DNA of 64,000 nucleotides from assembly GCA_016713035.1 (NCBI GenBank), contig JADJPW010000002.1:434001-498000 (forward strand). The letters run 5' to 3'. A program made the position numbers and the translations under genes. The notes under the pieces were generated by a model that ran no database searches, had not been told where the DNA came from, and saw only the letters and a program-made list of their open reading frames with translations. Positions 50,547 through 59,588 of this stretch are shown here, one piece after another (positions within the stretch are counted from its first letter, which is position 1; each line of letters opens with the position of its first letter). This DNA is from Verrucomicrobiaceae bacterium. GTDB lineage: Bacteria; Verrucomicrobiota; Verrucomicrobiia; Verrucomicrobiales; Verrucomicrobiaceae.

Positions 50547-51095
50547 CTACCGCTTTTGGCCGATCTTGCAGCCCTGCGCCGGATTCTGAGGCTGGGGTGC
50601 AGGTTTGGCCGCGAGAAGGGCATCGATGGCATCGCGTAGATCACGCGTGGTGGCGGCTCGTTGGCGCTTGGTGGGGCCCAGGTAGAGATCGTTGATCCGG
50701 CCCTGGTAGAACGTCTTGCCCCCGCTGCCTGTGAGGACTGCCTCTGGTGTGATGGTGGCCTGGAGCTGGTGGGTGAGTTTTTGCTCGGCATCGAGCAGCA
50801 CGGGCGATTTGAATTCACTGATCGTCGCATGCTCGATCGCCACGTCTCGTGTGACCTCTGGGTCGCACTCGATGATGTAGAGGCTGAGCTTCCCCTCGTA
50901 GTCGGCAGCGACTTGATTGATCTCCTTCACAAAAGCCTTCGTGGTGGAGCAAAAGGGCGAGACAAAGAGGAAAAGCTCCGGTTTGGCGGCTTTTTCACTC
51001 AGCAGGACATGCGTAGAGCCATCGATAGCCGTGAGTGTGATCTCCGCACGGGCGAGGAGGGAGGAGCAGGCAAGGAGGAGGAAAAGCAAGCGCAT
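50547..51095 (-). CDS. Secreted thioredoxin/peroxiredoxin-fold protein
   Basis: The start is set at ATG 51095 (a TTG lies 6 bp earlier). Signal peptide MRLLFLLLACSSLLARA. Thioredoxin-like core: LFLFVSPFCSTTKAFVKEIN, YEGKLSLYIIECDPEV, FKSPVLLDAEQKLTHQLQAT, TPEAVLTGSGGKTFYQGRIN. Only one Cys in the active region (FCST) plus C-terminal QGCKIG, resembling the redoxin modules of PVC haem proteins. Predicted periplasmic thiol or cofactor chemistry. It directly follows the DUF3108 gene. Confidence 0.75.
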   Translation of the reverse strand: MRLLFLLLACSSLLARAEITLTAIDGSTHVLLSEKAAKPELFLFVSPFCSTTKAFVKEINQVAADYEGKLSLYIIECDPEVTRDVAIEHATISEFKSPVLLDAEQKLTHQLQATITPEAVLTGSGGKTFYQGRINDLYLGPTKRQRAATTRDLRDAIDALLAAKPAPQPQNPAQGCKIGQKR

Positions 51096-51097
51096 GT

Positions 51098-52027
51098 TCA
51101 AGGAGTCGGGGGCTTCACATACATGCTAGCGCTGCTGGGGACACTAGCACGGGCAGCCTTTCCCGTGAGGAGGGTCTTATTCGTGAGGCGGCAGGACATG
51201 TAACCGACGAAAATCTCCGCCCGCATCTCCACTGGCAGGCGCTCCGCATCATCGCTAACCCAGATGGTGGCGGTCTTCATTTTCTTGTAGCTGGAGAGGG
51301 AGAGATTATCGCGGTCGATTTTACGGATCTGCACGCCCAGCTTGATGCAGGGTTGAGCTTTGCCGCCGATTTTGATGCTTTCGCGTCCTTGGACCTCAAA
51401 GGTGGTGAGGTAGGGCTTGTCCCAGGGCTGTACGACGCGGGTGATCTTGTCGCCGTTCGCCAGTGGGAGGCTGCGGACGTAGAGGATGGTGCAAAGCAGG
51501 TCCTCGACCGGCGAAAAGGCGAGCGTGGTGGTGCCCGTGCTGGCTGTGCCGCTGCGGGGCAGGGTAGTGGACTCGGTGATCACGCGTCGCGGCTGGAAGG
51601 AGACGCGGTAGCGACAGGTCTCGCTGCGGTCCGTCTCGCTATGCTGCATGAAGACAGGCTTCAGCGAATTCTTGCTGATGATGGACGACATGGTGCAGTC
51701 ATAAGCCCACAGGGTGCGGGCAAAGCCGGTGCTACTAGCCTGGGCACTAGCACGCCAGTAGGAGGAGCCGGCCTCCTGGATCGTGATGCGGGCAGTGCCG
51801 GCCTTCAGCGTATTTTTCCAGCCCAACTCATATTCCAAAACACAAGCAGGAACCTGAAGCGGCCCTGCTGATGTCCGGGTGAGAGAGGAGGTCCAGGACT
51901 GGGCACTCGCTGCGGTAGCGAGTAGGCAGAACGCCAACTGACAAAGGCCGATGGGCGAAGGACGGAAAAGCGATGCGATCATGGAGGTGGGGGCGTCTTG
52001 GATCACAAACGGCAGGTTTTCATTCAT
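51098..52027 (-). CDS. DUF3108 domain protein
   Basis: The start at 52027 overlaps the rlmN stop (ATGA); ATG 51982 with a cleaner signal peptide (IGLCQLAFCLLATAASAQ) is an alternative. DUF3108 features: VLEYELGWKNTLKAGTARIT, RTLWAYDCTMSSIISKNSL, FSPVEDLLCTILYVRSLPL, IKIGGKAQPCIKLGVQIRKI, and TATIWVSDDAERLPVEMRAE. Periplasmic beta-rich protein of unknown function. Intact. Confidence 0.82.
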   Translation of the reverse strand: MNENLPFVIQDAPTSMIASLFRPSPIGLCQLAFCLLATAASAQSWTSSLTRTSAGPLQVPACVLEYELGWKNTLKAGTARITIQEAGSSYWRASAQASSTGFARTLWAYDCTMSSIISKNSLKPVFMQHSETDRSETCRYRVSFQPRRVITESTTLPRSGTASTGTTTLAFSPVEDLLCTILYVRSLPLANGDKITRVVQPWDKPYLTTFEVQGRESIKIGGKAQPCIKLGVQIRKIDRDNLSLSSYKKMKTATIWVSDDAERLPVEMRAEIFVGYMSCRLTNKTLLTGKAARASVPSSASMYVKPPTP

Positions 52028-53079
52028 TTCCGCTTTTGTTTTTCGGCACGGAGCTGGCCACAACCCGCCGCTACATCGATCCCGCGCCGCTGGCGGATGG
52101 TACAGGGATAGCCAGCCTCCTGGAGAATGCGGTGAAAGGCATCTGCGGCGCTATCAGGGCTCTCGGTGCCAGAGTAGCCCGCCGTTTCGTTGAGCGGAAT
52201 CAGATTCACATGTGCATCCAGGCCACGTAGCAGCTCTGCGACGCGGTGAGCATGGTCCGGCGTGTCATTGACACCCTGGATCAATGTCCATGCGAAAAAG
52301 ATACGGCGTCCAGTTTTCGCATTGTAGAAGCGGCAGACATCCATCAGCACCGGGAGAGGCCATTTGGTATTCGCAGGCACGATGGCGCTGCGTTCCTCAT
52401 CCGTCGCAGCATGGAGAGACACCGCGAGGTTGTAGGGCCTGTTCTCCTCCGCTAGGCGCAGGATGCCCGGCACCACACCGACAGTGCTGATGCTGACCTT
52501 GGATGGCCCGAGATTGATCCCGCTGGTGTGCGTGATGATGTCTAGCGCGGTCATGACCGCGTCGTAGTTGTGCAAAGGCTCCCCCATGCCCATAAAGACG
52601 AGATTGCGCAGTTTTTGCCCCGTCCCGGCCAAAACCCGCCGCGCATGGTGCACCTGCGCCACGATCTCCCCAGGCCGCAGATGCCGCACAAACCCCATCT
52701 GCCCAGTGGCACAAAAAACACAGCCCATCGCGCATCCGGCCTGCGTGCTGATGCAGGCCGTGTGGCGGCCCTGATAGCCCATGATCACGGTTTCGATCTC
52801 CTGGCCATCCGTGAGCCGCAGCAGGGCCTTTCGCGTGAGTCCATCGCTACTCGGGATGTCACTAGCGATAGGCAGCACATCGAGCGACCACTCATTTTCA
52901 CCCAAAACACGCTCTAGCCACCGCCGCAGCGGCGGGGATAGGTCTGCACGCTGGAGCGGCTCCGCCATGGAGCGGAAGTGCAGCGTATTCCACAGCGCCT
53001 TCCCATGCACCGCAGCCAACCCCGCCTCCGCGATGACGGCGGCGAGCTGTGCGTGAGTGAGATCGTGCAGCGAGGGCAT
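52024..53079 (-). CDS. rlmN: Dual-specificity RNA methyltransferase RlmN
   Basis: The start at 53079 (MPSLHDLTHAQ) fits the family; the open frame extends upstream without conservation. Radical SAM motif CAMGCVFCATGQMGF, preceded by TVIMGYQGRHTACISTQAG; also GEIVAQVHHARR, NLVFMGMGEPLHNYD, KVSISTVGVVPGI, NLAVSLHAATDEERS, WTLIQGVNDTPDHAHRVAEL, LIPLNET and a C-terminal Cys in VAAGCGQL that forms the methyl-carrying cysteine pair. Methylates C2 of A2503 in 23S rRNA and A37 in some tRNAs. Intact. Confidence 0.96.
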   Translation of the reverse strand: MPSLHDLTHAQLAAVIAEAGLAAVHGKALWNTLHFRSMAEPLQRADLSPPLRRWLERVLGENEWSLDVLPIASDIPSSDGLTRKALLRLTDGQEIETVIMGYQGRHTACISTQAGCAMGCVFCATGQMGFVRHLRPGEIVAQVHHARRVLAGTGQKLRNLVFMGMGEPLHNYDAVMTALDIITHTSGINLGPSKVSISTVGVVPGILRLAEENRPYNLAVSLHAATDEERSAIVPANTKWPLPVLMDVCRFYNAKTGRRIFFAWTLIQGVNDTPDHAHRVAELLRGLDAHVNLIPLNETAGYSGTESPDSAADAFHRILQEAGYPCTIRQRRGIDVAAGCGQLRAEKQKRK

Positions 53080-53151
53080 TGGGGTGGGGAATGAAAAGCG
53101 AATGATCGAGTAGCACTCTCCGTGCAGGTGGCGCAAGCCTGGTGAGCACCA

Positions 53152-53367
53152 TCAAAGCAATGCAGCCCCCGCGAAAAAGAGAGCCACTTTCTGCGCTGTC
53201 GGCCTGCCTATCCAAAGTCCGTAGCCGATCGGCAGCCCCAAGAATCCCAAATTGAGATTTAAACCGCCTTTGCACCACGCCGACAGCATCTCCATCACCG
53301 AGCCAACTGCTGCTGCAATCAATAGAGCACCTGCGATGCAAATGTGGCGTGGTGGGAATCTATTCAT
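53152..53367 (-). CDS. Small two-helix membrane protein
   Basis: 71 residues. TM helices ICIAGALLIAAAVGSVMEML and LGLPIGYGLWIGRPTAQKVALFF-type segment (KVALFFAGAALL). Unrecognised. It sits between rlmN and obgE on the same strand, 12 bp after obgE. Confidence 0.5.
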   Translation of the reverse strand: MNRFPPRHICIAGALLIAAAVGSVMEMLSAWCKGGLNLNLGFLGLPIGYGLWIGRPTAQKVALFFAGAALL

Positions 53368-53379
53368 GGGTGAAGTGCC

Positions 53380-54417
53380 TTACTTCACCAAATCAAAGCC
53401 GATTTTCTCATCGAGCCAATCGCGGAGTTTTTCGAGGCCAAGGCCAGTCTGGGCGGAGATGGGGTGCAGTTTGATGCGTTTGAAGCGCTCTTTGAGCCTC
53501 GCGAGGTTTTCGGCGGACTCGGGGAGGTCGCATTTGTTGGCGAGGATGCACCAGGGGCGTTTGGCGAGCTCTTTGGAGTAGAGGGTGACCTCTGCGCGGA
53601 CGGTTTCGAGGTCGGTGATGGGATCGCGGCCTTCACTGCCTGCGGTATCGACGACAAAGAGCAGAACGCGGCAGCGCATGATGTGACGTAGGAAGTCGTG
53701 CCCGAGGCCGATGTTTTGGTGAGCTCCCTCGATGAGTCCAGGGATGTCGGCCATCGTGCCACGCCGATAGGGGCCGAACTCGATGACGCCGACCATGGGC
53801 TGGAGCGTGGTGAAGGGGTAGTTCGCGATCTTGGGCTTTGCGGCGCTGAGCTTGGAGAGGAGCGTGGATTTGCCAGCGTTCGGGGCACCGACGAGACCTG
53901 CATCTGCGATGCTGCGTAGCTCAAAGTGGTAGCGCCCTTCCTCGCCAGGGGTGCCTGGGGTGAACTCACGCGGGGCCTGATGGGTGCTGGTTTTGAAATG
54001 GATGTTGCCTTTGCCGCCCTTGCCGCCTTTGCAGAGGACAAAATGCTCGCCAGTGGCGGTGAGGTCGGCCACGGGCTCGTAGCGCAGGGTCTGCTCGCCC
54101 GTTTCGGCGTCTTCTTCCTCTATGATGCGGCTGATGACGGTGCCGGGTGGGACTTTAAAGATGATGTCCTTGGCGCTGCGACCGGTACATTGATTGCCGC
54201 CACCTGTTTGGCCGTCTTGGGCGATGAGTTTGGGATTGAAGACGTAATTGCGCAGGGAGTCGGTGCTGGGATCGACTTCGAGGATGACGCTGCCCCCTCG
54301 TCCACCATCGCCGCCGTCTGGGCCTCCTTTGGGGCGAAATTTACCACGGTGGAAGTGGACGGAGCCGTCGCCGCCTTTACCGGCGCGGGCGTAGATTTTG
54401 ATCTGGTCGATGAACAT
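53380..54417 (-). CDS. obgE: Obg/CgtA family GTPase
   Basis: 345 residues, intact. Gly-rich Obg fold at 1-160 (MFIDQIKIYARAGKGGDGSV, FRPKGGPDGGDGGRGGSV, GGKGGKGNIHF), then the G domain: G1 GAPNAGKST (about 177-185), G2/G3 YPFTTLQPM and DIPGLIEGA, G4 NKCD, G5 PISAQTG. Essential ribosome-associated GTPase linked to 50S assembly and stress control. No C-terminal OCT domain. Confidence 0.97.
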   Translation of the reverse strand: MFIDQIKIYARAGKGGDGSVHFHRGKFRPKGGPDGGDGGRGGSVILEVDPSTDSLRNYVFNPKLIAQDGQTGGGNQCTGRSAKDIIFKVPPGTVISRIIEEEDAETGEQTLRYEPVADLTATGEHFVLCKGGKGGKGNIHFKTSTHQAPREFTPGTPGEEGRYHFELRSIADAGLVGAPNAGKSTLLSKLSAAKPKIANYPFTTLQPMVGVIEFGPYRRGTMADIPGLIEGAHQNIGLGHDFLRHIMRCRVLLFVVDTAGSEGRDPITDLETVRAEVTLYSKELAKRPWCILANKCDLPESAENLARLKERFKRIKLHPISAQTGLGLEKLRDWLDEKIGFDLVK

Positions 54418-54529
54418 GGGGCGAAAAAGTGGCCACAGGCGGGGCTGCGGCAGGGTATTTGGTCCAACTTGGCAATTTCCGTTTGCGCGTTGGGAGGTCG
54501 CATCTACTATCGCGGCCCACCAAAGGCAA

Positions 54530-54606
54530 GGAGCGGTAGTTCAGTTGGTTAGAACGCCAGCCTGTCACGTTGGAGGTCGCGGGTTCGAGCCCCGTCCGCT
54601 CCGCCA
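54530..54606 (+). tRNA. tRNA-Asp (anticodon GTC), CCA encoded
   Basis: 77 nt. Acceptor GGAGCGG pairs with CCGCTCC; anticodon arm CCAGC-CTGTCAC-GTTGG gives anticodon GTC; T-arm CGGG-TTCGAGC-CCCG; ends GCCA. Divergent from obgE. Confidence 0.96.
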
Positions 54607-54655
54607 TTTGGATGGTCCACTGCCCACAGAGGCATCTGGGCCTGGGAAAGACCCC

Positions 54656-55285
54656 TCATCGCAGCACGACGCGGCAGGGGGCACCATCTGCCCCAGCGAT
54701 TTTCAGAGGGAGGCAGATCATGTCATAGCTACCCGGCCGGATCTGGGACAGATCGAGCCCCTCGATGACCCAAATGCCCGCGCCGAGCATGATGCGGTGT
54801 GTTTCCACCACATCCTTGCCATAGCCTCCGATGCTGAGGTAATCCACGCCCACCGTCATCACGCCCATGTCGGCGAGGTGCTGTGCCGCGTCTGCACGGA
54901 TGGAGATGAAGTCCTTATCAAACTCCTTCATCGCCCAGCTCCGCGTGGAGTTGCGGGTTTTGAAAAGCACCCGTTGTCCACGCTGAAAGGGCAGCTTTTC
55001 CACGTCCTTGAGCGTGATCTGGTCCTCGCAGGCGAACTCGATCACGCGGCAGCGCCCGATCACCGCCTCCAGGGGCATCTGCTCCATCGTCGAACCATCT
55101 GCGATGAAATGCCGTGGCGCATCCATGTGCGTGGCAGTGTGGGCACTGAGGCTGAGGTGCGTGAGATTACACACCGCGCCTTTTTCCATTTCATGCACAC
55201 GGGTGATGCGGCACTCGGGATCACCGGGCCAGTGGACCATTTGGTCATGCAGTGTGACGGTGACATCTTTCCAGGGGCGCTTCAT
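54656..55285 (-). CDS. Cyclase/kynurenine-formamidase-like metal hydrolase
   Basis: 209 residues, intact. PF04199-type motif HTATHMDAPRHF (Zn ligands) preceded by TLHDQMVHWPGDPE and followed by AVIGRCRVIEF, VGVDYLSIGGYGKDVVETHR, LGAGIWVIEGLDLSQIRPG and YDMICLPLKIAGADGAPCR. Members hydrolyse formamides or cyclic amides; the tryptophan-pathway enzyme KynB is one. The true substrate cannot be decided; no tryptophan catabolic genes lie nearby. Confidence 0.85.
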   Translation of the reverse strand: MKRPWKDVTVTLHDQMVHWPGDPECRITRVHEMEKGAVCNLTHLSLSAHTATHMDAPRHFIADGSTMEQMPLEAVIGRCRVIEFACEDQITLKDVEKLPFQRGQRVLFKTRNSTRSWAMKEFDKDFISIRADAAQHLADMGVMTVGVDYLSIGGYGKDVVETHRIMLGAGIWVIEGLDLSQIRPGSYDMICLPLKIAGADGAPCRVVLR

Positions 55286-55404
55286 GGGGGGGGAGGTGAA
55301 ATAGGGGTTATTCGGCCATACGGCTCAACTAGGCCACTTATCACCCCAAAAACTGCTTTGCGCCCATGGCGCATTCGCCATTCTGCGCACCTCCTTTTCC
55401 GCTC

Positions 55405-56868
55405 ATGCCCAAATACATCCTCACCATCGGTCTCGAAGTCCACGCGCAGCTCACCACTCGCAGCAAGATGTTCTGCGCATGCCCAGTCGAGTACGGTGCC
55501 GAGCCGAACACCCACACCTGCCCCACTTGCCTGGGCCTGCCGGGGGCGCTGCCGGTCCTGAATAAGGCAGCTATTGAAAAAACCCTCCTCACCGGGCTCA
55601 TGCTCGGCTGCACCACGCCCGAGACGGTGAAGTGGGATCGCAAAAACTACTTCTACCCCGACATGCCGAAAAACTACCAGATCAGCCAGTTTGATCTGCC
55701 GCTCTGCATCGGTGGTGGCGTGCCTCTTTATGACCTGAGCTACCCCAAAGATGCCCAAAAGACCATCGCCAACCCTGGCAAGGTCGTAAAGCTCACCCGC
55801 ATCCATTTAGAAGAAGACGTGGCCAAATCCACTCACCACGAAAAATTCACCACCATCGACTTCAACCGTGCTGGCACGCCGCTCATGGAAATCGTCAGCG
55901 ATCCAGACATCGACAGCGCAGAGGAGGCTGTGGCCTACCTCAGCAGCCTGCGCCAGATCCTGCTCTATGGTGGCGTCAGTGATGCGGACATGGAAAAGGG
56001 CCAGATGCGCTGTGACGTGAACATTTCTGTCCGTCCAGAGGGCCAAACAGAACTCGGCTCCAAGATCGAGCTCAAAAACATCAATTCCATGTCCGCCGTC
56101 CGCCGTGCCATCAAATACGAGACGGAGCGCCAGATCGACTGCCTCGAGCGTGGTGAAAAGCTCATCCAGAGCACCCGACGCTGGGATGATGACTGTGGTG
56201 AGACCACGCTCATGCGCACCAAAGAGGACGCCCATGACTACCGCTACTTCCCAGATCCTGATCTGCTGCCTGTGCGCACCGCAGACCTCCTCGCGAGCGT
56301 GCGCCCCCAGGTGCCCGAGCTCCCGCATGAGAAGCGCAGCCGCTTCGAGCGTGAGTACGGCTGCTCCGCCTATGACGCCAGCGTCTTGAGCAGTGAGCAA
56401 GCACTCGCCGCCTGGTATGAAAGCGCCGTCGCCGCAGACACAGCCGTCCCGGCCAAAAAAATCGCCAACTGGGTCATCAACGACCTCCTCGGTGCCCTCA
56501 ATGATCGCAGCCTCAGCATCACCGAGTGCCCCATCCAGCCCACAGCACTCAGCGCCCTCGTTTCCACCGTCGAATCCGGCAAAATCAGCAACAATCAGGC
56601 GAAGGAAGTCTTTGCCGAGATGCTCGATACCGGCAAACCCGCCGCCGAGATCATCAAAGCCAAAGGCTTCGAGCAAGTCAGCGACACGGGAGCCCTGGAA
56701 GCCATCGTCGAGCAAATCCTCGCCGCCAATCCGGACAAAGTCGCCGAGGTCAAAGGCGGCAATGAGAAAGCCATGAACTGGTTCACCGGTCAGGCCATGA
56801 AGGCCAGCCAAGGCAAAGCAAACCCCAAGATGGTCACCGAAATCGTGCGAAAAAAAGTCCTCGGGTGA
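55405..56868 (+). CDS. gatB: Asp-tRNA(Asn)/Glu-tRNA(Gln) amidotransferase subunit B
   Basis: The start at 55405 (MPKYILTIGLEVHAQLTTRS) is the family start. Conserved: CACPVEYGAEPNTHTCPTCL, LPGALPVLNKAAIE, FYPDMPKNYQISQFDLPLC, RIHLEEDVAKSTH, DFNRAGTPLMEIVSDPDI, GQMRCDVNISVRP, TRRWDDDCGETTLMRTKEDA, DYRYFPDPDLLPV, and the C-terminal YqeY/GatB tRNA-binding domain (ISNNQAKEVFAEML, NPKMVTEIVRKKV). Amidates misacylated Asp- or Glu-tRNA with GatA and GatC, which are not here. Intact. Confidence 0.97.
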   Translation: MPKYILTIGLEVHAQLTTRSKMFCACPVEYGAEPNTHTCPTCLGLPGALPVLNKAAIEKTLLTGLMLGCTTPETVKWDRKNYFYPDMPKNYQISQFDLPLCIGGGVPLYDLSYPKDAQKTIANPGKVVKLTRIHLEEDVAKSTHHEKFTTIDFNRAGTPLMEIVSDPDIDSAEEAVAYLSSLRQILLYGGVSDADMEKGQMRCDVNISVRPEGQTELGSKIELKNINSMSAVRRAIKYETERQIDCLERGEKLIQSTRRWDDDCGETTLMRTKEDAHDYRYFPDPDLLPVRTADLLASVRPQVPELPHEKRSRFEREYGCSAYDASVLSSEQALAAWYESAVAADTAVPAKKIANWVINDLLGALNDRSLSITECPIQPTALSALVSTVESGKISNNQAKEVFAEMLDTGKPAAEIIKAKGFEQVSDTGALEAIVEQILAANPDKVAEVKGGNEKAMNWFTGQAMKASQGKANPKMVTEIVRKKVLG

Positions 56869-56880
56869 TTTCCTCCTGGG

Positions 56881-56894
56881 GGAGCATTTGCTCC
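56881..56894 (+). terminator. Possible short terminator after gatB
   Basis: GGAGCA-TT-TGCTCC, then TTAAAA, 12 bp after the gatB stop. Small stem, weak T tract. Confidence 0.3.
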
Positions 56895-56943
56895 TTAAAA
56901 GATGCGATCACAGGAGCTGCCAGTTTCTGCTCGCAGGGCTCGT

Positions 56944-58064
56944 ATGGGCATCATGCGCCCACTCTTACTCGCCCTGCTATCCATGCCTGCTTTTGCCGCC
57001 GATCCGCTCGTTTTCGTCACATCCTTTGCTCCAGCCGGAAAGGGCGGCATTCACGCCTTCGGCTTCGATTCGGAAAAAGGCACTCTGAAGCCGCTGCACC
57101 GCACCACCGATGTGCAGAACCCATTTTTCATGGTCCTCTCCCCAGACAAAAAATCCCTCTACGCGATCGATGCGGAGAAATTCGGCGGAGAGGAGGATGA
57201 AAACGTCGCCGCGTATGCCATCACGGACCGCACGGGTGCCCTGCACCGGCTAAACCATCAATCTGCACGCGGCACGGCCTCATGCTACCTCGATGTCGAT
57301 GCCAGCGGCAAATCCGTCCTCGTCGCCAACTACAACAGCGGCAGCGTGGCCGCCTTACCGGTGCAAAAAGACGGCTCGATTGGCGAAGCCACCTCCTTTC
57401 ATCAGCACAGCGGCTCCAGCATTGATCCAGCACGACAAAAAGGCCCCAATGCGCACTGCATCGTCATCAGCCCGGATACCAGGTTCGCCCTCGCAGCGGA
57501 TCTAGGCATCGACAAGATCATGATCTACTCGCTCGATGCCTCCACGGCAAAATTGGCCCCAAACTCAGTCCAATCCTTTGCCACACTCACTCCAGGGAGT
57601 GGCCCTCGGCACCTTACCTTTCACCCGAATGGAAAGCTCGTGTATGTCATCAACGAGCTCGCCAACACGATCACGGTTTTTGATTGGAATGCGGGGCAGG
57701 GGACCTTGCAGGAAAAGCAGACCATCTCAACCCTCCCCACTGACTTCAGTGGCAAAGCTACACTGCCGATCTGAAGATCACACCTGACGGAAAGCACCTC
57801 TACGGCACCAATCGCGGCCATGACAGCCTCGCCAGCTACCGCATCGCCGAGGACGGCACGCTCACGCTGCTACGTATCCAGCCCAGTGGCGGCAAAGGCC
57901 CGCAAAACCTCCTCATCACACCCGATGGCCGCTGGCTCCTCTGCGCCAACATGCCGGGGAATAACGTCGTCGTCTTCCAACTCGATACCTCCAGCGGCGC
58001 GATCACCCAGCAAGGCGATCCCGTCGAGGTCCCCATGGCCTCTTGCGTGCGCTGGATGGACTGA
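56944..58064 (+). CDS. Secreted 6-phosphogluconolactonase-like seven-bladed propeller (one frameshift)
   Basis: The start at 56944 (or 56953) gives a signal peptide, RPLLLALLSMPAFAAD. Lactonase (PF10282) pattern: FVTSFAPAGKGGIHAFGFDS, NPFFMVLSPDKKSLYAID, SCYLDVDASGKSVLVANYNS, GPNAHCIVISPDTRFALAAD, GSGPRHLTFHPNGKLVYVIN, then after a frame change near 57760 LKITPDGKHLYGTNRGHDSL and GKGPQNLLITPDGRWLLCAN, ending VPMASCVRWMD. Hydrolyses sugar lactones in the best known members; here exported. It may supply the following oxidoreductase cluster. Confidence 0.82.
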
Positions 58065-58145
58065 GGCCTGCCTCGAAGCTGACTGCAAGCATTTCAGTGA
58101 ACCTTCGCGGGAAAACTGGGGGATTTTGTTCGTACCTGTCCCACC

Positions 58146-59582
58146 ATGCTCACACCCACACGCCGACGCTTTTTTGAAGACTCGCTCATGGCCGCTGCGG
58201 CGGTCGCTTTGCCGAAAACTCTGCTGGGGGCCGATACGGCATCGGTTTCAGCTAACGAGAAGATCACTGCGGCGATCATCGGCTGTGGCATTCGTGGCAA
58301 AGCACATGCGAGGGAGCTGGCACGGCTCGCTGAGTGCGATGTGGCGTATGTTTGCGATCCCGATCTCGACCGGGCGGATGAGGTCGGCGCATTGCTGGTC
58401 GAATTGAAGCGGTCGATGCCGAAGAAGGTGCAGGATTTGCGCAAAGTGCTCGAAGACAAGGCGGTGGATGTCGTCTTCATCGCCACGCCGAACCACTGGC
58501 ATGCGCTCGCCGCGATCTGGGCGATGCTGGCGGGCAAGGATGTCTATGTCGAGAAGCCCGTGAGCCAGAATGTCGAGGAAGGCCGCCGCATCGTGCAGGT
58601 GGCGCGGAAGCTGGGCCGCATCGCGCAAACAGGAACGCAGAACCGCTCGCGCGGTGCTTTGGCGGAGGCGGTGAAATTTATGCGCGAGGGTAAATTGGGC
58701 GAGGTGAAGCTGGCAAAGAGCATCATCTATAGTGGACGCGGCAGCATCGGCGGCCCGGCAGAGTGCGTGATGCCGCCGCGCTGCGATTACGACCTGTGGG
58801 CCGGCCCCGCGCCGATGACGAAGCTCACGCGGCCGAAGTTCCACTACGACTGGCATTGGTTTTGGGACACCGGCAACGGGGAGATCGGCAACAACAACGT
58901 CCACTCGCTGGACATCTGCCGCTGGGGCCTCGGTGTGACTGGCCTAGGCCGCAGCGTGCTGAGCTACGGTGGCCGCCTCGGCTACACGGATGTCGCCGAG
59001 ACGCCCAATACGCAGGTCGGCATCTTCGACTTTGGCGACAAGACAATCGTCTCTGAAACTCGTGGCCACAAAACCGCGCCGTTTCATCCCACGATCAAAT
59101 CCATGTGGTTCTTCTACGGCAGCGAGGGGATCATCGCCGACACCAGCCTCTTTGATCCGAAAGGCAACCTCGTCCGCGCCTTTGAAGGCAAATCGGAGAA
59201 CCACTTCGCCAACTTCCTCCGCGCCGTCCGCAGCCGCAAGCACACCGACCTCGCCGCCGACATCGAGGAAGGCCATCAAAGCACCGCGCTCTGCCACATC
59301 GCAAACATCTCGTACCGGCTCGGATCGGAAACCTCCGTCAATGCTATCTCGAAGCGTCTCGGTGACATGAAGGCTCACGAAAATGTGCAGGACACGCTGG
59401 AGAGAACAAAACACTACCTCGCCGAAGCCGGAGTCGATCTGGACAAAACGCAGCTCAAACTCGGCCAGCATCTCCGCATCGACGGTGACAAGGAGGCATT
59501 TCTCGACGACGCTGCTGCCAATGCCCTCCTCACCCGCGAGTATCGCGCTCCCTTTGTGGTGCCGAAGCTGAGCGAAATCTGA
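58146..59582 (+). CDS. Gfo/Idh/MocA-type oxidoreductase with Tat signal
   Basis: 478 residues, intact. Signal TRRRFFEDSLMAAAAVALP. NAD(P)-binding Rossmann part: AAIIGCGIRGKAHARELARL, DVVFIATPNHWHALAAIWAM, DVYVEKPVSQNVEEGRRIV (EKP motif), QTGTQNRSRGALAEAVKFM. C-terminal half with WHWFWDTGNGEIGNNNVHSL, IFDFGDKTIVSETRG, FYGSEGIIADTSLFDP, and ANFLRAVRSRKHTDLAADIE. PVC genomes carry many such exported paralogues for carbohydrate oxidation. First of three genes spaced by 6 bp each. Confidence 0.9.
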   Translation: MLTPTRRRFFEDSLMAAAAVALPKTLLGADTASVSANEKITAAIIGCGIRGKAHARELARLAECDVAYVCDPDLDRADEVGALLVELKRSMPKKVQDLRKVLEDKAVDVVFIATPNHWHALAAIWAMLAGKDVYVEKPVSQNVEEGRRIVQVARKLGRIAQTGTQNRSRGALAEAVKFMREGKLGEVKLAKSIIYSGRGSIGGPAECVMPPRCDYDLWAGPAPMTKLTRPKFHYDWHWFWDTGNGEIGNNNVHSLDICRWGLGVTGLGRSVLSYGGRLGYTDVAETPNTQVGIFDFGDKTIVSETRGHKTAPFHPTIKSMWFFYGSEGIIADTSLFDPKGNLVRAFEGKSENHFANFLRAVRSRKHTDLAADIEEGHQSTALCHIANISYRLGSETSVNAISKRLGDMKAHENVQDTLERTKHYLAEAGVDLDKTQLKLGQHLRIDGDKEAFLDDAAANALLTREYRAPFVVPKLSEI

Positions 59583-59588
59583 TTTCTC

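Noticed and set aside
53926..54552. Plus-strand frame of 208 codons
   Set aside because: Antisense to obgE and runs into tRNA-Asp; no family features.
55807..56811. Long open frame on the minus strand
   Set aside because: It lies entirely opposite gatB, which has every family motif. Its translation is rich in Gly/Asp/Leu and has no recognisable domain, as expected for an antisense shadow in GC-rich DNA.
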